64,000 bases of DNA from Erwinia sp. 198 (GTDB taxonomy: Bacteria; Pseudomonadota; Gammaproteobacteria; Enterobacterales; Enterobacteriaceae): contig NZ_RHUM01000016.1 of assembly GCF_003937915.1 (NCBI RefSeq), forward strand, positions 25,757 to 89,756. The letters are read 5' to 3'. Made by a program: the position numbers and the translations under genes. The notes under the pieces were generated by a model that worked only from the letters and a program-made list of their open reading frames with translations, had not been told where the DNA came from and searched no databases. Below, piece by piece: positions 37,245-47,081 of this stretch. Position 1 is the first letter of the stretch; each line of letters begins with the position of its first letter.

Positions 37245-38500
37245 CGCCAGAGGCCTTTGGTATCCACCAGCCAGCGCGAGCGCAGGCCTTCGACGTCGAT
37301 GGTTTTGAACTGCTGATGATCCACCAGCATAACCAGCACGTCGGCCTGGCGTAACGCCTCTTCCTGCGTAACCAGCACGCTTCTCTCCGGCATCCCCTTC
37401 GGCAGCTCGTGAATATTCGGCTCGACCAGCTGGGTGACGCCCTGATGCCAGTCGGCAATCATCTGCGCCACTTCCATTGCCGGACTTTCCCGCAGGTCGT
37501 CGATATTGGGTTTAAAGGCCAGGCCAAAGCAGGCGATGGTCAGCTCGCTGGGACGCTTGTCGCTGGCGACCAGGCACTCTGCCAGCTTTTTCTTCGCCTG
37601 TTCCAGCACCCAGTGCGGCTTGCTGTCGTTAACTTCGCGCGCGGTGCGGATCAGGCGAGCCTGTACCGGATTCTGCGCCACGATAAACCACGGATCCACA
37701 GCGATGCAGTGGCCGCCGACGCCGGGGCCGGGCTGTAAAATATTAACGCGGGGATGGCGGTTGGCCAGCGCGATCAGCTCCCAGACGCTGATGCCCTGAT
37801 CGGCACAGATCAGCGACAGCTCGTTGGCGAAGGCGATATTGACGTCGCGGAAGCTGTTTTCCGTCAGCTTGCACATCTCAGCGGTTCGAGAGTTAGTGAC
37901 CACACACTCGCCTTCAAGGAATATCCTGTAAAGCTCGCACGCTCTCTGCGAGCAAAGCGATGTCATACCGCCGATCACGCGGTCGTTTTTAATCAGCTCA
38001 ACCATCACCTGGCCGGGCAGTACGCGCTCCGGGCAATAGGCAATCTGCACGTCGGCTTTTTCGCCCGCGTGCTGGGGAAAAGCCAGATCGCTGCGCGCCA
38101 TGGCCAGCCACTCGGCCATTTGCTCCGTCGCGCCCACGGGTGAAGTGGACTCTAAAATAACCAGATCGCCTTTTTTCAGCACGGGCGCGATGGACTCGGC
38201 CGCCGCTTTTACCCAGGCGAGATCCGGCTGGTGTTCGTCTTTAAACGGCGTCGGCACCGCGATCAGAAAAGCGTCCGCCGGCTCTGGCCGGGTGGTCGCC
38301 CGCAGATACCCCTGCTCAACGGCAGTTTTCACCACCACGTCCAGGTCCGGCTCCACGATATGAATGTCGCCGCGATTAATCGTCTCGACCGCCCGCGTGT
38401 TGATATCCACGCCGATCACTTTTTTCTGGCGGGAGGCGAAAGCCGCAGCGGTAGGCAGGCCAATATAGCCCAGCCCGATAACAGAAATGGTATTGAACAT
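37241..38500 (-). CDS. wecC: UDP-ManNAc dehydrogenase WecC
   Basis: WecC oxidises UDP-ManNAc to UDP-ManNAcA in two NAD+-dependent steps. The 419-residue product has the Rossmann motif VIGLGYIGLPTAAAFA, LVILESTSPVGATEQM, AYCPERVLPG and the catalytic Cys in GPGVGGHCIAVDPWF. Its start overlaps the wecB stop (TAATG). It is directly followed by wecD. Confidence 0.97.
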   Translation of the reverse strand: MFNTISVIGLGYIGLPTAAAFASRQKKVIGVDINTRAVETINRGDIHIVEPDLDVVVKTAVEQGYLRATTRPEPADAFLIAVPTPFKDEHQPDLAWVKAAAESIAPVLKKGDLVILESTSPVGATEQMAEWLAMARSDLAFPQHAGEKADVQIAYCPERVLPGQVMVELIKNDRVIGGMTSLCSQRACELYRIFLEGECVVTNSRTAEMCKLTENSFRDVNIAFANELSLICADQGISVWELIALANRHPRVNILQPGPGVGGHCIAVDPWFIVAQNPVQARLIRTAREVNDSKPHWVLEQAKKKLAECLVASDKRPSELTIACFGLAFKPNIDDLRESPAMEVAQMIADWHQGVTQLVEPNIHELPKGMPERSVLVTQEEALRQADVLVMLVDHQQFKTIDVEGLRSRWLVDTKGLWR

Positions 38501-39630
38501 TATAAAGAAATCCGATTGTTTTTAAGGGCCTGCACAATGCGTTCGCAGGCCAGGCCGTCGCCATAGGGATTATGGGCGCGGCTCATCGATTGGTAAGCCT
38601 CTTCGTCCGTCAGCAGGCGCGTAACCTCGCGAACGATTTTTTGTGTGTCGGTGCCTACCAGCCTGACGGTGCCTGCGTCTACCGCTTCCGGGCGTTCGGT
38701 GGTATCACGCATTACCAGCACCGGCTTGCCCAGTGAAGGCGCCTCTTCCTGGATGCCGCCGGAGTCGGTCAGGATCAGCCAGGCACGGTCCATCAGCCAG
38801 ACAAACGGCAAGTATTCCTGCGGCTCGATCAGCACCACGTTGTCGATATCGCTGAGGATACGATTGACCGGCTCGCTGACGTTAGGATTCAGGTGCACCG
38901 GATAAACGATCTGCGCCTCAGGATGGCGGCGGGCGATATCGGCCAGCGCGCTGCAAATGCGCTCAAAGCCGTCGCCGAAGCTTTCCCGACGGTGCCCCGT
39001 CACCAGAATCAGCTTCTTATCGGCCTCAAGGAAGGGATAGCGAGTCGTCAGGCCGTCACGCAGCTGCTCATCGCTTAATACGCGATCGCGTACCCAAAAC
39101 AGCGCGTCGATCACCGTGTTGCCGGTAACAAACATGCGCGCGGCGGGCAGATTTTCGCGCAGCAGATTTTGCCGCGCCGTTTCCGTCGGCGGGAAGTGCC
39201 AGGTTGCCAGATGCCCGGTCAGCGTGCGGTTGGCCTCTTCCGGCCACGGCGAATAAAGATCGCCGGTACGCAGTCCGGCCTCCACATGTCCCACCGGAAT
39301 ACGGTGATAAAAAGCCGCCAGGCTGGCTGCGAACGTCGTGGTGGTATCGCCGTGCACCAGCACGACATCCGGCCTGAACTCGGTAAACACGCCTTTCAGC
39401 CCTTCCAGAATACGGCTGGTGATCTCCGTCAGCCCCTGGCCTGGCCGCATAATATTCAAATCGTAATCGGGGACGATAGCGAACAGCTGCAGCACCTGAT
39501 CCAGCATCTCACGATGCTGCGCGGTAACGCACAGACGCGCGTCTATCTCGCCATCCTGGGCAAGTGCATGAACCAGCGGAGCCATTTTGATCGCTTCCGG
39601 GCGCGTGCCAAAAACAGTTAATACTTTCAC
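38500..39630 (-). CDS. wecB: UDP-GlcNAc 2-epimerase WecB
   Basis: WecB converts UDP-GlcNAc to UDP-ManNAc. The 376-residue, GT-B-fold enzyme has [63 protein letters not shown] and [20 protein letters not shown]. The start codon is GTG (39630), with AAGGAAAGAG upstream. It is followed without a gap by wecC. Confidence 0.97.
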   Translation of the reverse strand: MKVLTVFGTRPEAIKMAPLVHALAQDGEIDARLCVTAQHREMLDQVLQLFAIVPDYDLNIMRPGQGLTEITSRILEGLKGVFTEFRPDVVLVHGDTTTTFAASLAAFYHRIPVGHVEAGLRTGDLYSPWPEEANRTLTGHLATWHFPPTETARQNLLRENLPAARMFVTGNTVIDALFWVRDRVLSDEQLRDGLTTRYPFLEADKKLILVTGHRRESFGDGFERICSALADIARRHPEAQIVYPVHLNPNVSEPVNRILSDIDNVVLIEPQEYLPFVWLMDRAWLILTDSGGIQEEAPSLGKPVLVMRDTTERPEAVDAGTVRLVGTDTQKIVREVTRLLTDEEAYQSMSRAHNPYGDGLACERIVQALKNNRISL

Positions 39631-39675
39631 TGTTGTTCTCTTTCCTTCGTCTGTCAGGTAACTATAAATCGGCGC

Positions 39676-40704
39676 TTAACCGCGACGTCGGCGTAGCAAA
39701 GCGGTGCCAGCGCCAACCAGCGCGCCTACGGCACCCCACATGATCATCATAAACAGGCGACGTGGGCTGTCGCGCTTTACCGGCTCTTCCGGCGTACGCA
39801 GATAGCGCCAGGTCTGGAAAGCGTTATCCGGCTTCGGCCCGGCATTCAGCGTGCTCAGCATGGCTCTGTTTTGATCATAGTCCAGATCGTAAGTCGGCCC
39901 GCTGGCCTGCAGGTTTTCCAGGCGAGCCTGCAACAGCGAGCGGCCCAGCAGAAACAGCTCGGAATCGGGCAGCTGTTCTGAAGGCGTGCTGGTTTTCGCA
40001 TGCTCGAAGCCCTGCTGCTGCGCGATTTTCAGCGCCTGCTGTACACTGTTGATCTGGCGGTCGTAAATGGCTTTCGCCACCGCTTCCTGCCGCTGCACCT
40101 GCGCCTTCAGCTGCTGAGCGCGCGCGGCCCAGCCGCCTGCCAGCTCGGCGTTAAGATGCTGCGCGGCGCGCTGGCCGGCAAAAGCGACATACTGACGCAG
40201 CAGCGTGTTGGCCGCCGGCGCGGTTTCCGCAATCAGCTTGACGCTGTCATTCAGGCTTTTTGCCGCGTCGCCGGGCTGATACTGAATATTGGCGATCAGC
40301 TCGTCGAGCAGGGCGGCATCGTCGCGAGCCTGCCCGCTCTGCCGCTGTTTGTAGTAGTCGCTTTGCAGCCAGAACTCGCGGCGGGTGTCATAAGACGCCA
40401 GCTGCATCACGAACTCCTGATAGGCTTCGTCCGCAATGGCGGGCGCGACGATGGGCGCGCTGCTGCTACGGCTGTCCAGATTGTTCAGGAACAGCTGTTG
40501 CGAGTAGTAATTGCCCAACATATTGACGGTGGGACGATCGGTGACCGCCGTGGTGCTCCATTTTGGCGTGATCAGCAGCGAGCAGAGCCAGGCCAGCAGG
40601 GCAAAAAGCAGCGCGCTGCCGATAATCCACAGCTTTCCTCGCCATAGCGCGCAGCATAGCCCGCGGATATCCAGCTCGTTCTCTGCAACGTCAGGATGCG
40701 TCAT
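39676..40704 (-). CDS. wzzE: ECA chain-length regulator WzzE
   Basis: WzzE is a polysaccharide co-polymerase that sets ECA chain length. The 342-residue protein has two transmembrane helices (about 24-45 and near the C-terminus, LFMMIMWGAVGALVGAGTAL) flanking a coiled-coil-rich periplasmic domain. The Pro/Gly-rich approach to TM2 (TPEEPVKRDSPRR) is typical of Wzz proteins. ATG 40704 (MTHPDVAENE) has AAGGA upstream; the longer frame overlaps wecA and is not family-like. Confidence 0.95.
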   Translation of the reverse strand: MTHPDVAENELDIRGLCCALWRGKLWIIGSALLFALLAWLCSLLITPKWSTTAVTDRPTVNMLGNYYSQQLFLNNLDSRSSSAPIVAPAIADEAYQEFVMQLASYDTRREFWLQSDYYKQRQSGQARDDAALLDELIANIQYQPGDAAKSLNDSVKLIAETAPAANTLLRQYVAFAGQRAAQHLNAELAGGWAARAQQLKAQVQRQEAVAKAIYDRQINSVQQALKIAQQQGFEHAKTSTPSEQLPDSELFLLGRSLLQARLENLQASGPTYDLDYDQNRAMLSTLNAGPKPDNAFQTWRYLRTPEEPVKRDSPRRLFMMIMWGAVGALVGAGTALLRRRRG

Positions 40705-40745
40705 ACATGATATTCCTTGTCCAGGGTAAAGAGGTCCGAAACGGT

Positions 40746-41825
40746 CTAGCGGGCTTTGCGCAGCCTTCTTTTGACTCTTTTCAGCATTCGCGCCACGCGC
40801 CACGCGCGTTTAATACAGTAGCCGTAGAGCATAAACGCCAGTAAAAACAGCACCAGCATCAGCCACTCCGGCACAAAGCTCAGCGACTCGCCCAGCACGC
40901 CGACGCCGGCCAGCAGCGCGGCCGCCATCGTGATCAGAAAGCAGGCCTGCCGCGAGGTAAACCCGGCGCGCATAATCAAATGGTGAATGTGCTGGCGATC
41001 GGCGGAAAACGGGCTCATGCCCTTGCTGAGGCGGCGATACATAATGGCGATCATATCCATCAGCGGAATGGCGATCAGCCACAGCGCCGTGACGGGCGTG
41101 ACGGGATGGCTTTGCCCCTGGGTCGCCTCCAGCAGGATCCAGATAATGGTAAAGCCAATCAGCGTGCTGCCCGCATCGCCCATGAAAACCTTATAGCGAC
41201 GGCCAAAAACGCCAAGATTAAGCAGGATATAGGGGATAATGGCGGCGATCATCGCAAAACACCACATCGCCAGGCTTTGCTGGCCATCCACGAACAGAAT
41301 AATGCCCATTGCCAGGAAGGTTACACAGGACAGGCCGCCCAGCAGACCGTCGATACCGTCCACCATGTTAAAAGCATTGATGGCCGCCCAGACCGCAAAC
41401 AGCGTCAGCACGTAGCCGAAGGGCCCGACGATCAGCTCCCAGGGACCAAAAATAAAGCCCAGGCTGAGCAGATAGAGTTTGGCCATGGTCATCATTACCA
41501 CGGCGATGCCTGCCTGAACGCAGGCGCGTATCTTTACGCTGATATCAAAGCGGTCATCAAGCGCTCCGACCAGCACCAGCACGCCGGCGCAGCTCAGGTA
41601 AAGCAGACTATGGGGAATGTAGTAATCGGTCACCGCGAAGCTAAAACAGATGCCGGCGAAAACAGAGATGCCGCCGACCAGAGGGATAACGCCCTGGTGA
41701 CGTTTGCGATAGTTGGGCTTGTCCACAAGACCCACTTTCTTGGCTGCTTTACGGGCGAAAAAGAGAAACACCAGCGAAAACAAAAATATTAAAGCAAGCT
41801 CAGTACTCATATTGAGTAAATTCAC
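40746..41825 (-). CDS. wecA: UDP-GlcNAc:undecaprenyl-phosphate GlcNAc-1-P transferase WecA
   Basis: WecA starts ECA (and many O-antigens) by making undecaprenyl-PP-GlcNAc. The 359-residue, 11-helix protein has GLVDKPNYRKRHQGVIPLVG (substrate loop), the DD pair in GALDDRFDIS, NAFNMVDGIDGLLGG, VFMGDAGSTL and the cytoplasmic HxHH loop SADRQHIHHLIMRAGF. GTG 41825 (reads NLLNMSTELA) aligns with the E. coli start; ATG 41810 is an alternative. It is the first gene of the operon, downstream of rho. Confidence 0.95.
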   Translation of the reverse strand: MNLLNMSTELALIFLFSLVFLFFARKAAKKVGLVDKPNYRKRHQGVIPLVGGISVFAGICFSFAVTDYYIPHSLLYLSCAGVLVLVGALDDRFDISVKIRACVQAGIAVVMMTMAKLYLLSLGFIFGPWELIVGPFGYVLTLFAVWAAINAFNMVDGIDGLLGGLSCVTFLAMGIILFVDGQQSLAMWCFAMIAAIIPYILLNLGVFGRRYKVFMGDAGSTLIGFTIIWILLEATQGQSHPVTPVTALWLIAIPLMDMIAIMYRRLSKGMSPFSADRQHIHHLIMRAGFTSRQACFLITMAAALLAGVGVLGESLSFVPEWLMLVLFLLAFMLYGYCIKRAWRVARMLKRVKRRLRKAR

Positions 41826-41999
41826 ATTAACCAGCTCTCTGCTAAGAATCCCAGTGTTATAGCAATTTCTGTGCCACAAACCGCTGTCTGATTCTGATGT
41901 CCATTGTGCCACGGGGAAAATCCAGCCTTATCGCCCGATTTCCTGCCCGCCACACCTTTAATTTAATTCTCCAGTGGCAACATCGTATAGCCCATAAAC

Positions 42000-42030
42000 G
42001 AAAAACGCCACGTCTGAGCGCGGCGTTCCC
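42000..42030 (-). terminator. Second terminator downstream of rho
   Basis: AACGCC (42004-42009) and GGCGTT (42022-42027) form a hairpin that on the minus strand continues into TTTTTC. It lies within the 312-base rho-wecA interval, which holds no gene and must contain the wecA promoter. Confidence 0.5.
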
Positions 42031-42082
42031 CGAGTTTTCTTCTTTTTCCGGCTTCTGTTGTGAATTCGCATAAAAACAGGCC

Positions 42083-42114
42083 AAAAAAAGAGAGGGTCGA
42101 TTGCTCAACCCTCT
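42083..42114 (-). terminator. rho terminator
   Basis: On the minus strand, AGAGGGT and ACCCTCT arms (42108-42114 with 42091-42097) flank a 10-base loop. They are followed by a run of seven Us (42083-42089). It lies 24 bases after the rho stop. Confidence 0.85.
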
Positions 42115-42137
42115 TTCTTTCCAGCAGACCAGCCGAC

Positions 42138-43397
42138 TTACGAACGCTTCATCATGTCGAAAAATTCGTCGTTGGTTTTGGTCATCGCCAGCTTGTTGAT
42201 AAGGAATTCCATCGCATCGATCTCACCCATTGGGTGGATGATTTTGCGCAGGATCCACATCTTCTGCAGCTCTTCAGAGCTGGTAAGCAGCTCTTCTTTA
42301 CGCGTACCGGAACGGTTGTAGTCGATAGCAGGGAACACACGCTTCTCGGCGATTTTACGCGCCAGATGCAGTTCCATGTTGCCCGTACCTTTAAATTCTT
42401 CGTAGATAACTTCGTCCATCTTCGAACCGGTATCGACCAGCGCGGTAGCGATGATGGTCAGGCTGCCACCCTCTTCCACGTTACGCGCGGCGCCGAAGAA
42501 GCGTTTTGGACGGTGCAGCGCGTTGGCATCCACACCACCGGTCAGCACTTTACCGGAAGCCGGCACCACGGTGTTGTAGGCGCGAGCCAGACGCGTGATG
42601 GAGTCGAGCAGGATGATAACGTCCTTTTTATGCTCGACCAGTCGCTTGGCCTTCTCGATAACCATTTCAGCTACCTGCACGTGGCGGGAAGCCGGCTCAT
42701 CGAAGGTAGAGGCGATAACTTCGCCTTTTACCAGACGCTGCATCTCGGTCACTTCTTCCGGACGTTCGTCAATCAGCAGCACCATCAGCACGCAGTCAGG
42801 GTGGTTATAAGCGATGCTCTGCGCGATGTTCTGCAGCAGCATAGTTTTACCCGCTTTTGGCGGCGCCACGATCAGACCACGCTGGCCGCGACCGATTGGC
42901 GAAGCCAAATCCAGTACGCGTGCGGTTAAGTCTTCGGTAGACCCGTTGCCGCGCTCCATGCGCAGACGCGAGTTAGCGTGCAGCGGCGTTAAGTTTTCAA
43001 ACAGGATTTTGTTACGGGCATTTTCCGGCTTGTCAAAGTTAACTTCATTAACCTTCAGCAGGGCAAAATAGCGCTCGCCTTCTTTCGGCGGGCGGATCTT
43101 GCCGGAGATGGTGTCACCAGTGCGGAGGTTAAAGCGGCGAATTTGGCTGGGGGATACGTAGATGTCGTCAGGGCCGGCGAGGTAGGAGCTGTCTCCAGAG
43201 CGGAGGAAACCAAATCCATCCTGCAATATCTCCAGTACGCCGTCGCCGAAGATATCTTCGCCGCTTTTCGCATGTTGTTTAAGGATGGCGAAGATAATGT
43301 CCTGTTTACGCATGCGCGCCAGGTTTTCCAGCCCCATATTTTCGCCGAGTGTTATCAGGTCAGAAACCGGCGTATTTTTTAATTCGGTAAGATTCAT
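42138..43397 (-). CDS. rho: Transcription termination factor Rho
   Basis: Rho is the hexameric RNA-dependent ATPase that ends untranslated transcripts. The 419-residue product is nearly identical to E. coli Rho. The N-terminal domain reads [20 protein letters not shown]; the primary RNA site follows ([20 protein letters not shown]). The Walker A motif is [15 protein letters not shown], with [14 protein letters not shown] and the Q-loop segment [15 protein letters not shown] 410-base leader precedes it. Confidence 0.98.
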   Translation of the reverse strand: MNLTELKNTPVSDLITLGENMGLENLARMRKQDIIFAILKQHAKSGEDIFGDGVLEILQDGFGFLRSGDSSYLAGPDDIYVSPSQIRRFNLRTGDTISGKIRPPKEGERYFALLKVNEVNFDKPENARNKILFENLTPLHANSRLRMERGNGSTEDLTARVLDLASPIGRGQRGLIVAPPKAGKTMLLQNIAQSIAYNHPDCVLMVLLIDERPEEVTEMQRLVKGEVIASTFDEPASRHVQVAEMVIEKAKRLVEHKKDVIILLDSITRLARAYNTVVPASGKVLTGGVDANALHRPKRFFGAARNVEEGGSLTIIATALVDTGSKMDEVIYEEFKGTGNMELHLARKIAEKRVFPAIDYNRSGTRKEELLTSSEELQKMWILRKIIHPMGEIDAMEFLINKLAMTKTNDEFFDMMKRS

Positions 43398-43807
43398 AAT
43401 GGTGGGTTCTTAAACTCGGGGTAAATCTCGAAATGTTTGTCGTCAATGGTATGGCGAAAAATCCATGCCTGTTAATGGCTTTCTTGTCAGACTCCCGATC
43501 ATCGCGTGCAGGAATACGCGGATCCGATACGGGGAGACGGTAAGGACAAGGTGCCGGAAATTCTGGATACTAACCGTCAGATTGCTGAACATTCGTTACA
43601 TTCAGAGGAAAACAGTGTTCAACAAGGAGTAAATATTAGATTCAAACTACAGGTAAGTGCGTAATGCAGTAAAAGTAAGTTAGCACGCTCTATGGCAAAC
43701 GTCTAGCGATGAGCTAAAAATATGAACGAGGCAAAAACAAAACCGCAACGGGAAGCAGACTCGCGCCTGCGGTGAGCGCACAGGGCCCACCGCAGCAGCA
43801 GGGCTGG
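43398..43807 (-). promoter_or_regulatory. rho leader region with decayed rhoL-like frame
   Basis: E. coli rho is autoregulated by Rho-dependent termination in its long leader, which also holds the 33-codon rhoL. Here a frame ending at TGA 43499 encodes ISGTLSLPSPRIGSAYSCTR, which aligns with rhoL residues ISGSSLNPSC and SSAYSPVTR. It has no usable start codon before an in-frame TGA. A different 49-codon ORF (43443-43592, starting MFSNLTVSIQ) overlaps it. No other gene is seen between rho and trxA. Confidence 0.45.
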
Positions 43808-44140
43808 TTAGCCCAGGTTCGCGTTCAGGAACTCTTTCAGCTGTCCTTTAGAAAGTGCGCCCACTTTCGTTGCCGCTACTTCGCCGTCTTTAAACAGCAG
43901 CAAAGTAGGAATACCGCGGATCCCGTATTTTGGCGCAGTGCCTGGGTTTTCGTCGATATTCAGCTTGGCGATAGTCAGCTTGCCGTCGTATTCTTCGGCG
44001 ACTTCGTCAAGGATCGGGGCGATCATTTTGCACGGACCGCACCATTCTGCCCAGAAGTCGACCAGCGTCAAGCCTTCTGCTTTCAGGACGTCGGTTTCAA
44101 AGCTGTCATCGGTCAGGTGGACAATTTTATCGCTGCTCAT
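43808..44140 (-). CDS. trxA: Thioredoxin 1 TrxA
   Basis: TrxA is the general cytoplasmic disulfide reductase. The 110-residue product has the active site WCGPCK (Cys34, Cys37), the cis-proline loop [11 protein letters not shown] and [12 protein letters not shown] as in E. coli thioredoxin 1. It is divergent from rhlB and upstream of rho, as in E. coli. Confidence 0.98.
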   Translation of the reverse strand: MSSDKIVHLTDDSFETDVLKAEGLTLVDFWAEWCGPCKMIAPILDEVAEEYDGKLTIAKLNIDENPGTAPKYGIRGIPTLLLFKDGEVAATKVGALSKGQLKEFLNANLG

Positions 44141-44257
44141 GTCTTACTCCAAAAGATTATGCCTGGCTGCCTGGCGTAAAATCTGCCAACTTAGGTTGAC
44201 TTTATTTCACCGGATACGCTTTCGTAAAGCAATAGTAAGCTGATATTCTACCACACT

Positions 44258-45547
44258 ATGAGCAAAACACACTTAACCGAACAGAAGTTTTCCGACTTCG
44301 CCCTGCACCCACAGGTCATTGAAGCCCTTGAAAATAAAGGCTTTCATAACTGCACGCCTATTCAGGCGCTGGCATTGCCTTTCACCCTTAACGGGCGTGA
44401 TGTAGCGGGACAGGCGCAAACCGGTACCGGGAAAACGATGGCGTTTTTAACGTCAACGTTCCATCATCTTCTTTCTCACCCCGCGCCGGAAGGCCGTCAG
44501 GTCAATCAGCCGCGTGCGCTGATCCTGGCACCAACCCGCGAACTGGCCGTGCAGATCCACGCCGATGCGGAACCGCTGACGCAGGTGACCGGCCTGAAGC
44601 TGGGGCTGGCCTACGGCGGCGACGGCTACGATAAGCAGCTGAAAGTGCTGGAGAGCGGCGTCGATATTCTGATCGGCACCACCGGCAGGCTGATCGATTA
44701 CGCTAAACAGAACCACGTGAATCTGGGCGCGATCCAGGTCGTGGTGCTGGATGAAGCCGACCGCATGTTCGATCTGGGCTTTATCAAAGATATCCGCTGG
44801 CTGTTCCGTCGCATGCCTGCGGCGAACCAGCGCCTGAACATGCTGTTTTCCGCTACCCTTTCCTTCCGCGTACGCGAGCTGGCGTTTGAAAACATGAACA
44901 ACGCTGAGTATGTGGAAGTCGAGCCGGAGCAGAAAACCGGGCACCGCATTAAGGAAGAACTTTTCTATCCTTCTAACGAAGAAAAAATGCGTCTTCTGCA
45001 AACCCTGCTGGAAGAAGAGTGGCCGGATCGCGCCATTATCTTTGCCAACACCAAACACCGCTGTGAAGATATCTGGGGCCATCTGGCCGCGGACGGTCAT
45101 CGCGTCGGCCTGCTGACCGGCGACGTGGCGCAGAAAAAACGCCTGCGTATCCTGGACGACTTTACCAAAGGCGACGTGGACATCCTGGTGGCGACTGACG
45201 TGGCGGCGCGCGGCCTGCATATTCCTGCGGTGACGCACGTCTTTAACTACGATTTACCTGACGATCGCGAAGACTACGTGCATCGCATCGGTCGTACCGG
45301 CCGCGCAGGCGCCAACGGGCATTCAATCAGCCTGGCCTGTGAAGAATATGCGCTGAACCTGCCGGCGATTGAAGAATATATCGGTCACAGCATCACCGTA
45401 AGCCGCTACAACAGCGATGCGCTGATGACCGATCTACCGCCGCCGAAGCGCCTGACACGCAGCCGTTCCGGTACCGGCCAGCGTCGCAGTAGCGGCCCGC
45501 GCCGCAGCGGCCCGCCGCGTAATAATAACCGCAAACGTTCAGGTTAA
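44258..45547 (+). CDS. rhlB: ATP-dependent RNA helicase RhlB
   Basis: RhlB is the DEAD-box helicase of the RNA degradosome, activated by RNase E. The 429-residue product has the Q motif GFHNCTPIQ, Walker [30 protein letters not shown] (DEAD), [16 protein letters not shown] and [11 protein letters not shown] basic, Arg/Ser/Gly-rich tail ([20 protein letters not shown]) follows, a little longer than in E. coli. It is four bases from gppA and cotranscribed with it. Confidence 0.97.
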   Translation: MSKTHLTEQKFSDFALHPQVIEALENKGFHNCTPIQALALPFTLNGRDVAGQAQTGTGKTMAFLTSTFHHLLSHPAPEGRQVNQPRALILAPTRELAVQIHADAEPLTQVTGLKLGLAYGGDGYDKQLKVLESGVDILIGTTGRLIDYAKQNHVNLGAIQVVVLDEADRMFDLGFIKDIRWLFRRMPAANQRLNMLFSATLSFRVRELAFENMNNAEYVEVEPEQKTGHRIKEELFYPSNEEKMRLLQTLLEEEWPDRAIIFANTKHRCEDIWGHLAADGHRVGLLTGDVAQKKRLRILDDFTKGDVDILVATDVAARGLHIPAVTHVFNYDLPDDREDYVHRIGRTGRAGANGHSISLACEEYALNLPAIEEYIGHSITVSRYNSDALMTDLPPPKRLTRSRSGTGQRRSSGPRRSGPPRNNNRKRSG

Positions 45548-45551
45548 CGCC

Positions 45552-47036
45552 ATGCCCAGCGCCTCATCGCTTTATGCTGCAATAGATTTAGGATCTAACA
45601 GCTTTCATATGCTGGTGGTGCGCGAGGTGGCGGGCAGTATCCAGACCGTTGCGCGTATCAAACGCAAAGTCCGCCTGGCGGCCGGTCTGGACAGCGACAG
45701 CCGTCTCTCTGATGAGGCAATGGCGCGCGGCTGGGAGTGTCTGGCGCTGTTTTCGGAGCAGCTGCAGGATATTCCGGCGGGCCAAATCCGCGTGGTCGCT
45801 ACGGCGACGCTGCGGCTGGCCGCCAACGCAAAAACTTTTCTCGCCAGGGCGCAGGACATTCTGGGCTGCGCCATCAATGTGATCAGCGGCGAGGAAGAAG
45901 CCTGCCTGATCTATCAGGGCGTGGCGCACACCACAGGCGGCTCCGATAAGCGGCTGGTGGTCGATATCGGCGGCGGCAGCACCGAGCTGGTTACCGGTAG
46001 CGGTGCACAGCCCGGCGCCCTGTTCAGCCTGTCGATGGGCTGCGTCACCTGGCTGGAGCGTTATTTCGGCGATCGCCACCTCGGTAAAGATAATTTTGCC
46101 GCGGCGGAACAGGCCGCAAGCGACATAATCCGACCGGTTGCCTCAAAACTGCGCGAGCAGGGCTGGGAAATTTGCGTCGGTGCCTCCGGCACCGTGCAGG
46201 CGCTACAGGAAATCATGATGGCGCAGGGCATGGACGAACGCATTACGCTTGCCAAGCTCCAGCAGCTGAAGCAGCGCGCCATTCAGTGCGGCAAGCTGGA
46301 AGAGCTGGAAATCGAAGGACTGACGCTGGAGCGCGCGCTGGTTTTCCCCAGTGGCCTCTCTATTCTGATCGCCATTTTTACCGAGCTGAACATCAGCAGC
46401 ATGACGCTGGCCGGTGGCGCGCTGCGGGAAGGATTGGTATACGGAATGCTCAGGCTGCCGGTCGATCGGGATATCCGCAGCCGTACCCTGCATAACATTC
46501 AGCGTCGTTTCGTGATTGATGCCGAACAGGCGGAACGCGTGCGCGCCCTGGCGGAGAGCTTTGGCCGTCAGGTCAGCCACAGCTGGAAGCTGGATGAACG
46601 CTGCCGGGAACTGCTCAACAGCGCCTGCCTGATCCATGAAATCGGTCTCAGCGTCGACTTTAAACAGGCGCCGCAGCACGCTGCCTATCTGGTTCGCCAT
46701 CTCGATCTGCCTGGTTTTACGCCCGCCCAGAAAAAGCTGCTGGCCACGCTGCTGCAAAACCAGGTCAACGGTATCGATCTGGCGCTGCTCAGCCAGCAAA
46801 ACGCCGTACCGCCGCGTATGGCGGAAAGAATGTGCCGGCTGCTGCGGCTGGCGATTATTTTCGCCAGCCGTCGCCGTGACGATACGCTGCCTGCCGTGCG
46901 GCTCCATGCCGACGACGACGCGCTACAGCTGACGCTGCCGAGCGGCTGGCTGGAGGCGCATCCGCTGCGGGCCGAGCTGCTGGAGCAGGAAAGCCGCCGG
47001 CAGAGCTATGTGCACTGGCCGCTGCTCGTCAGCTAA
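45552..47036 (+). CDS. gppA: Guanosine pentaphosphate phosphohydrolase GppA
   Basis: GppA converts pppGpp to ppGpp in the stringent response and also has exopolyphosphatase activity. The 494-residue product equals E. coli GppA. The ASKHA-fold N-terminus reads [20 protein letters not shown], with [29 protein letters not shown] and [16 protein letters not shown]-terminal HD-like domain contains [18 protein letters not shown] hairpin follows. Confidence 0.96.
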   Translation: MPSASSLYAAIDLGSNSFHMLVVREVAGSIQTVARIKRKVRLAAGLDSDSRLSDEAMARGWECLALFSEQLQDIPAGQIRVVATATLRLAANAKTFLARAQDILGCAINVISGEEEACLIYQGVAHTTGGSDKRLVVDIGGGSTELVTGSGAQPGALFSLSMGCVTWLERYFGDRHLGKDNFAAAEQAASDIIRPVASKLREQGWEICVGASGTVQALQEIMMAQGMDERITLAKLQQLKQRAIQCGKLEELEIEGLTLERALVFPSGLSILIAIFTELNISSMTLAGGALREGLVYGMLRLPVDRDIRSRTLHNIQRRFVIDAEQAERVRALAESFGRQVSHSWKLDERCRELLNSACLIHEIGLSVDFKQAPQHAAYLVRHLDLPGFTPAQKKLLATLLQNQVNGIDLALLSQQNAVPPRMAERMCRLLRLAIIFASRRRDDTLPAVRLHADDDALQLTLPSGWLEAHPLRAELLEQESRRQSYVHWPLLVS

Positions 47037-47041
47037 AGAAT

Positions 47042-47064
47042 AAGGGGACAGCTATCGTCCCCTT
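47042..47064. terminator. Hairpin between gppA and rep
   Basis: AAGGGGAC (47042-47049) pairs with GTCCCCTT (47057-47064), with a seven-base loop, between the convergent gppA and rep genes. The U-run is missing on the plus side. Confidence 0.55.
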
Positions 47065-47081
47065 GCTGTACCCGCCAAAGC

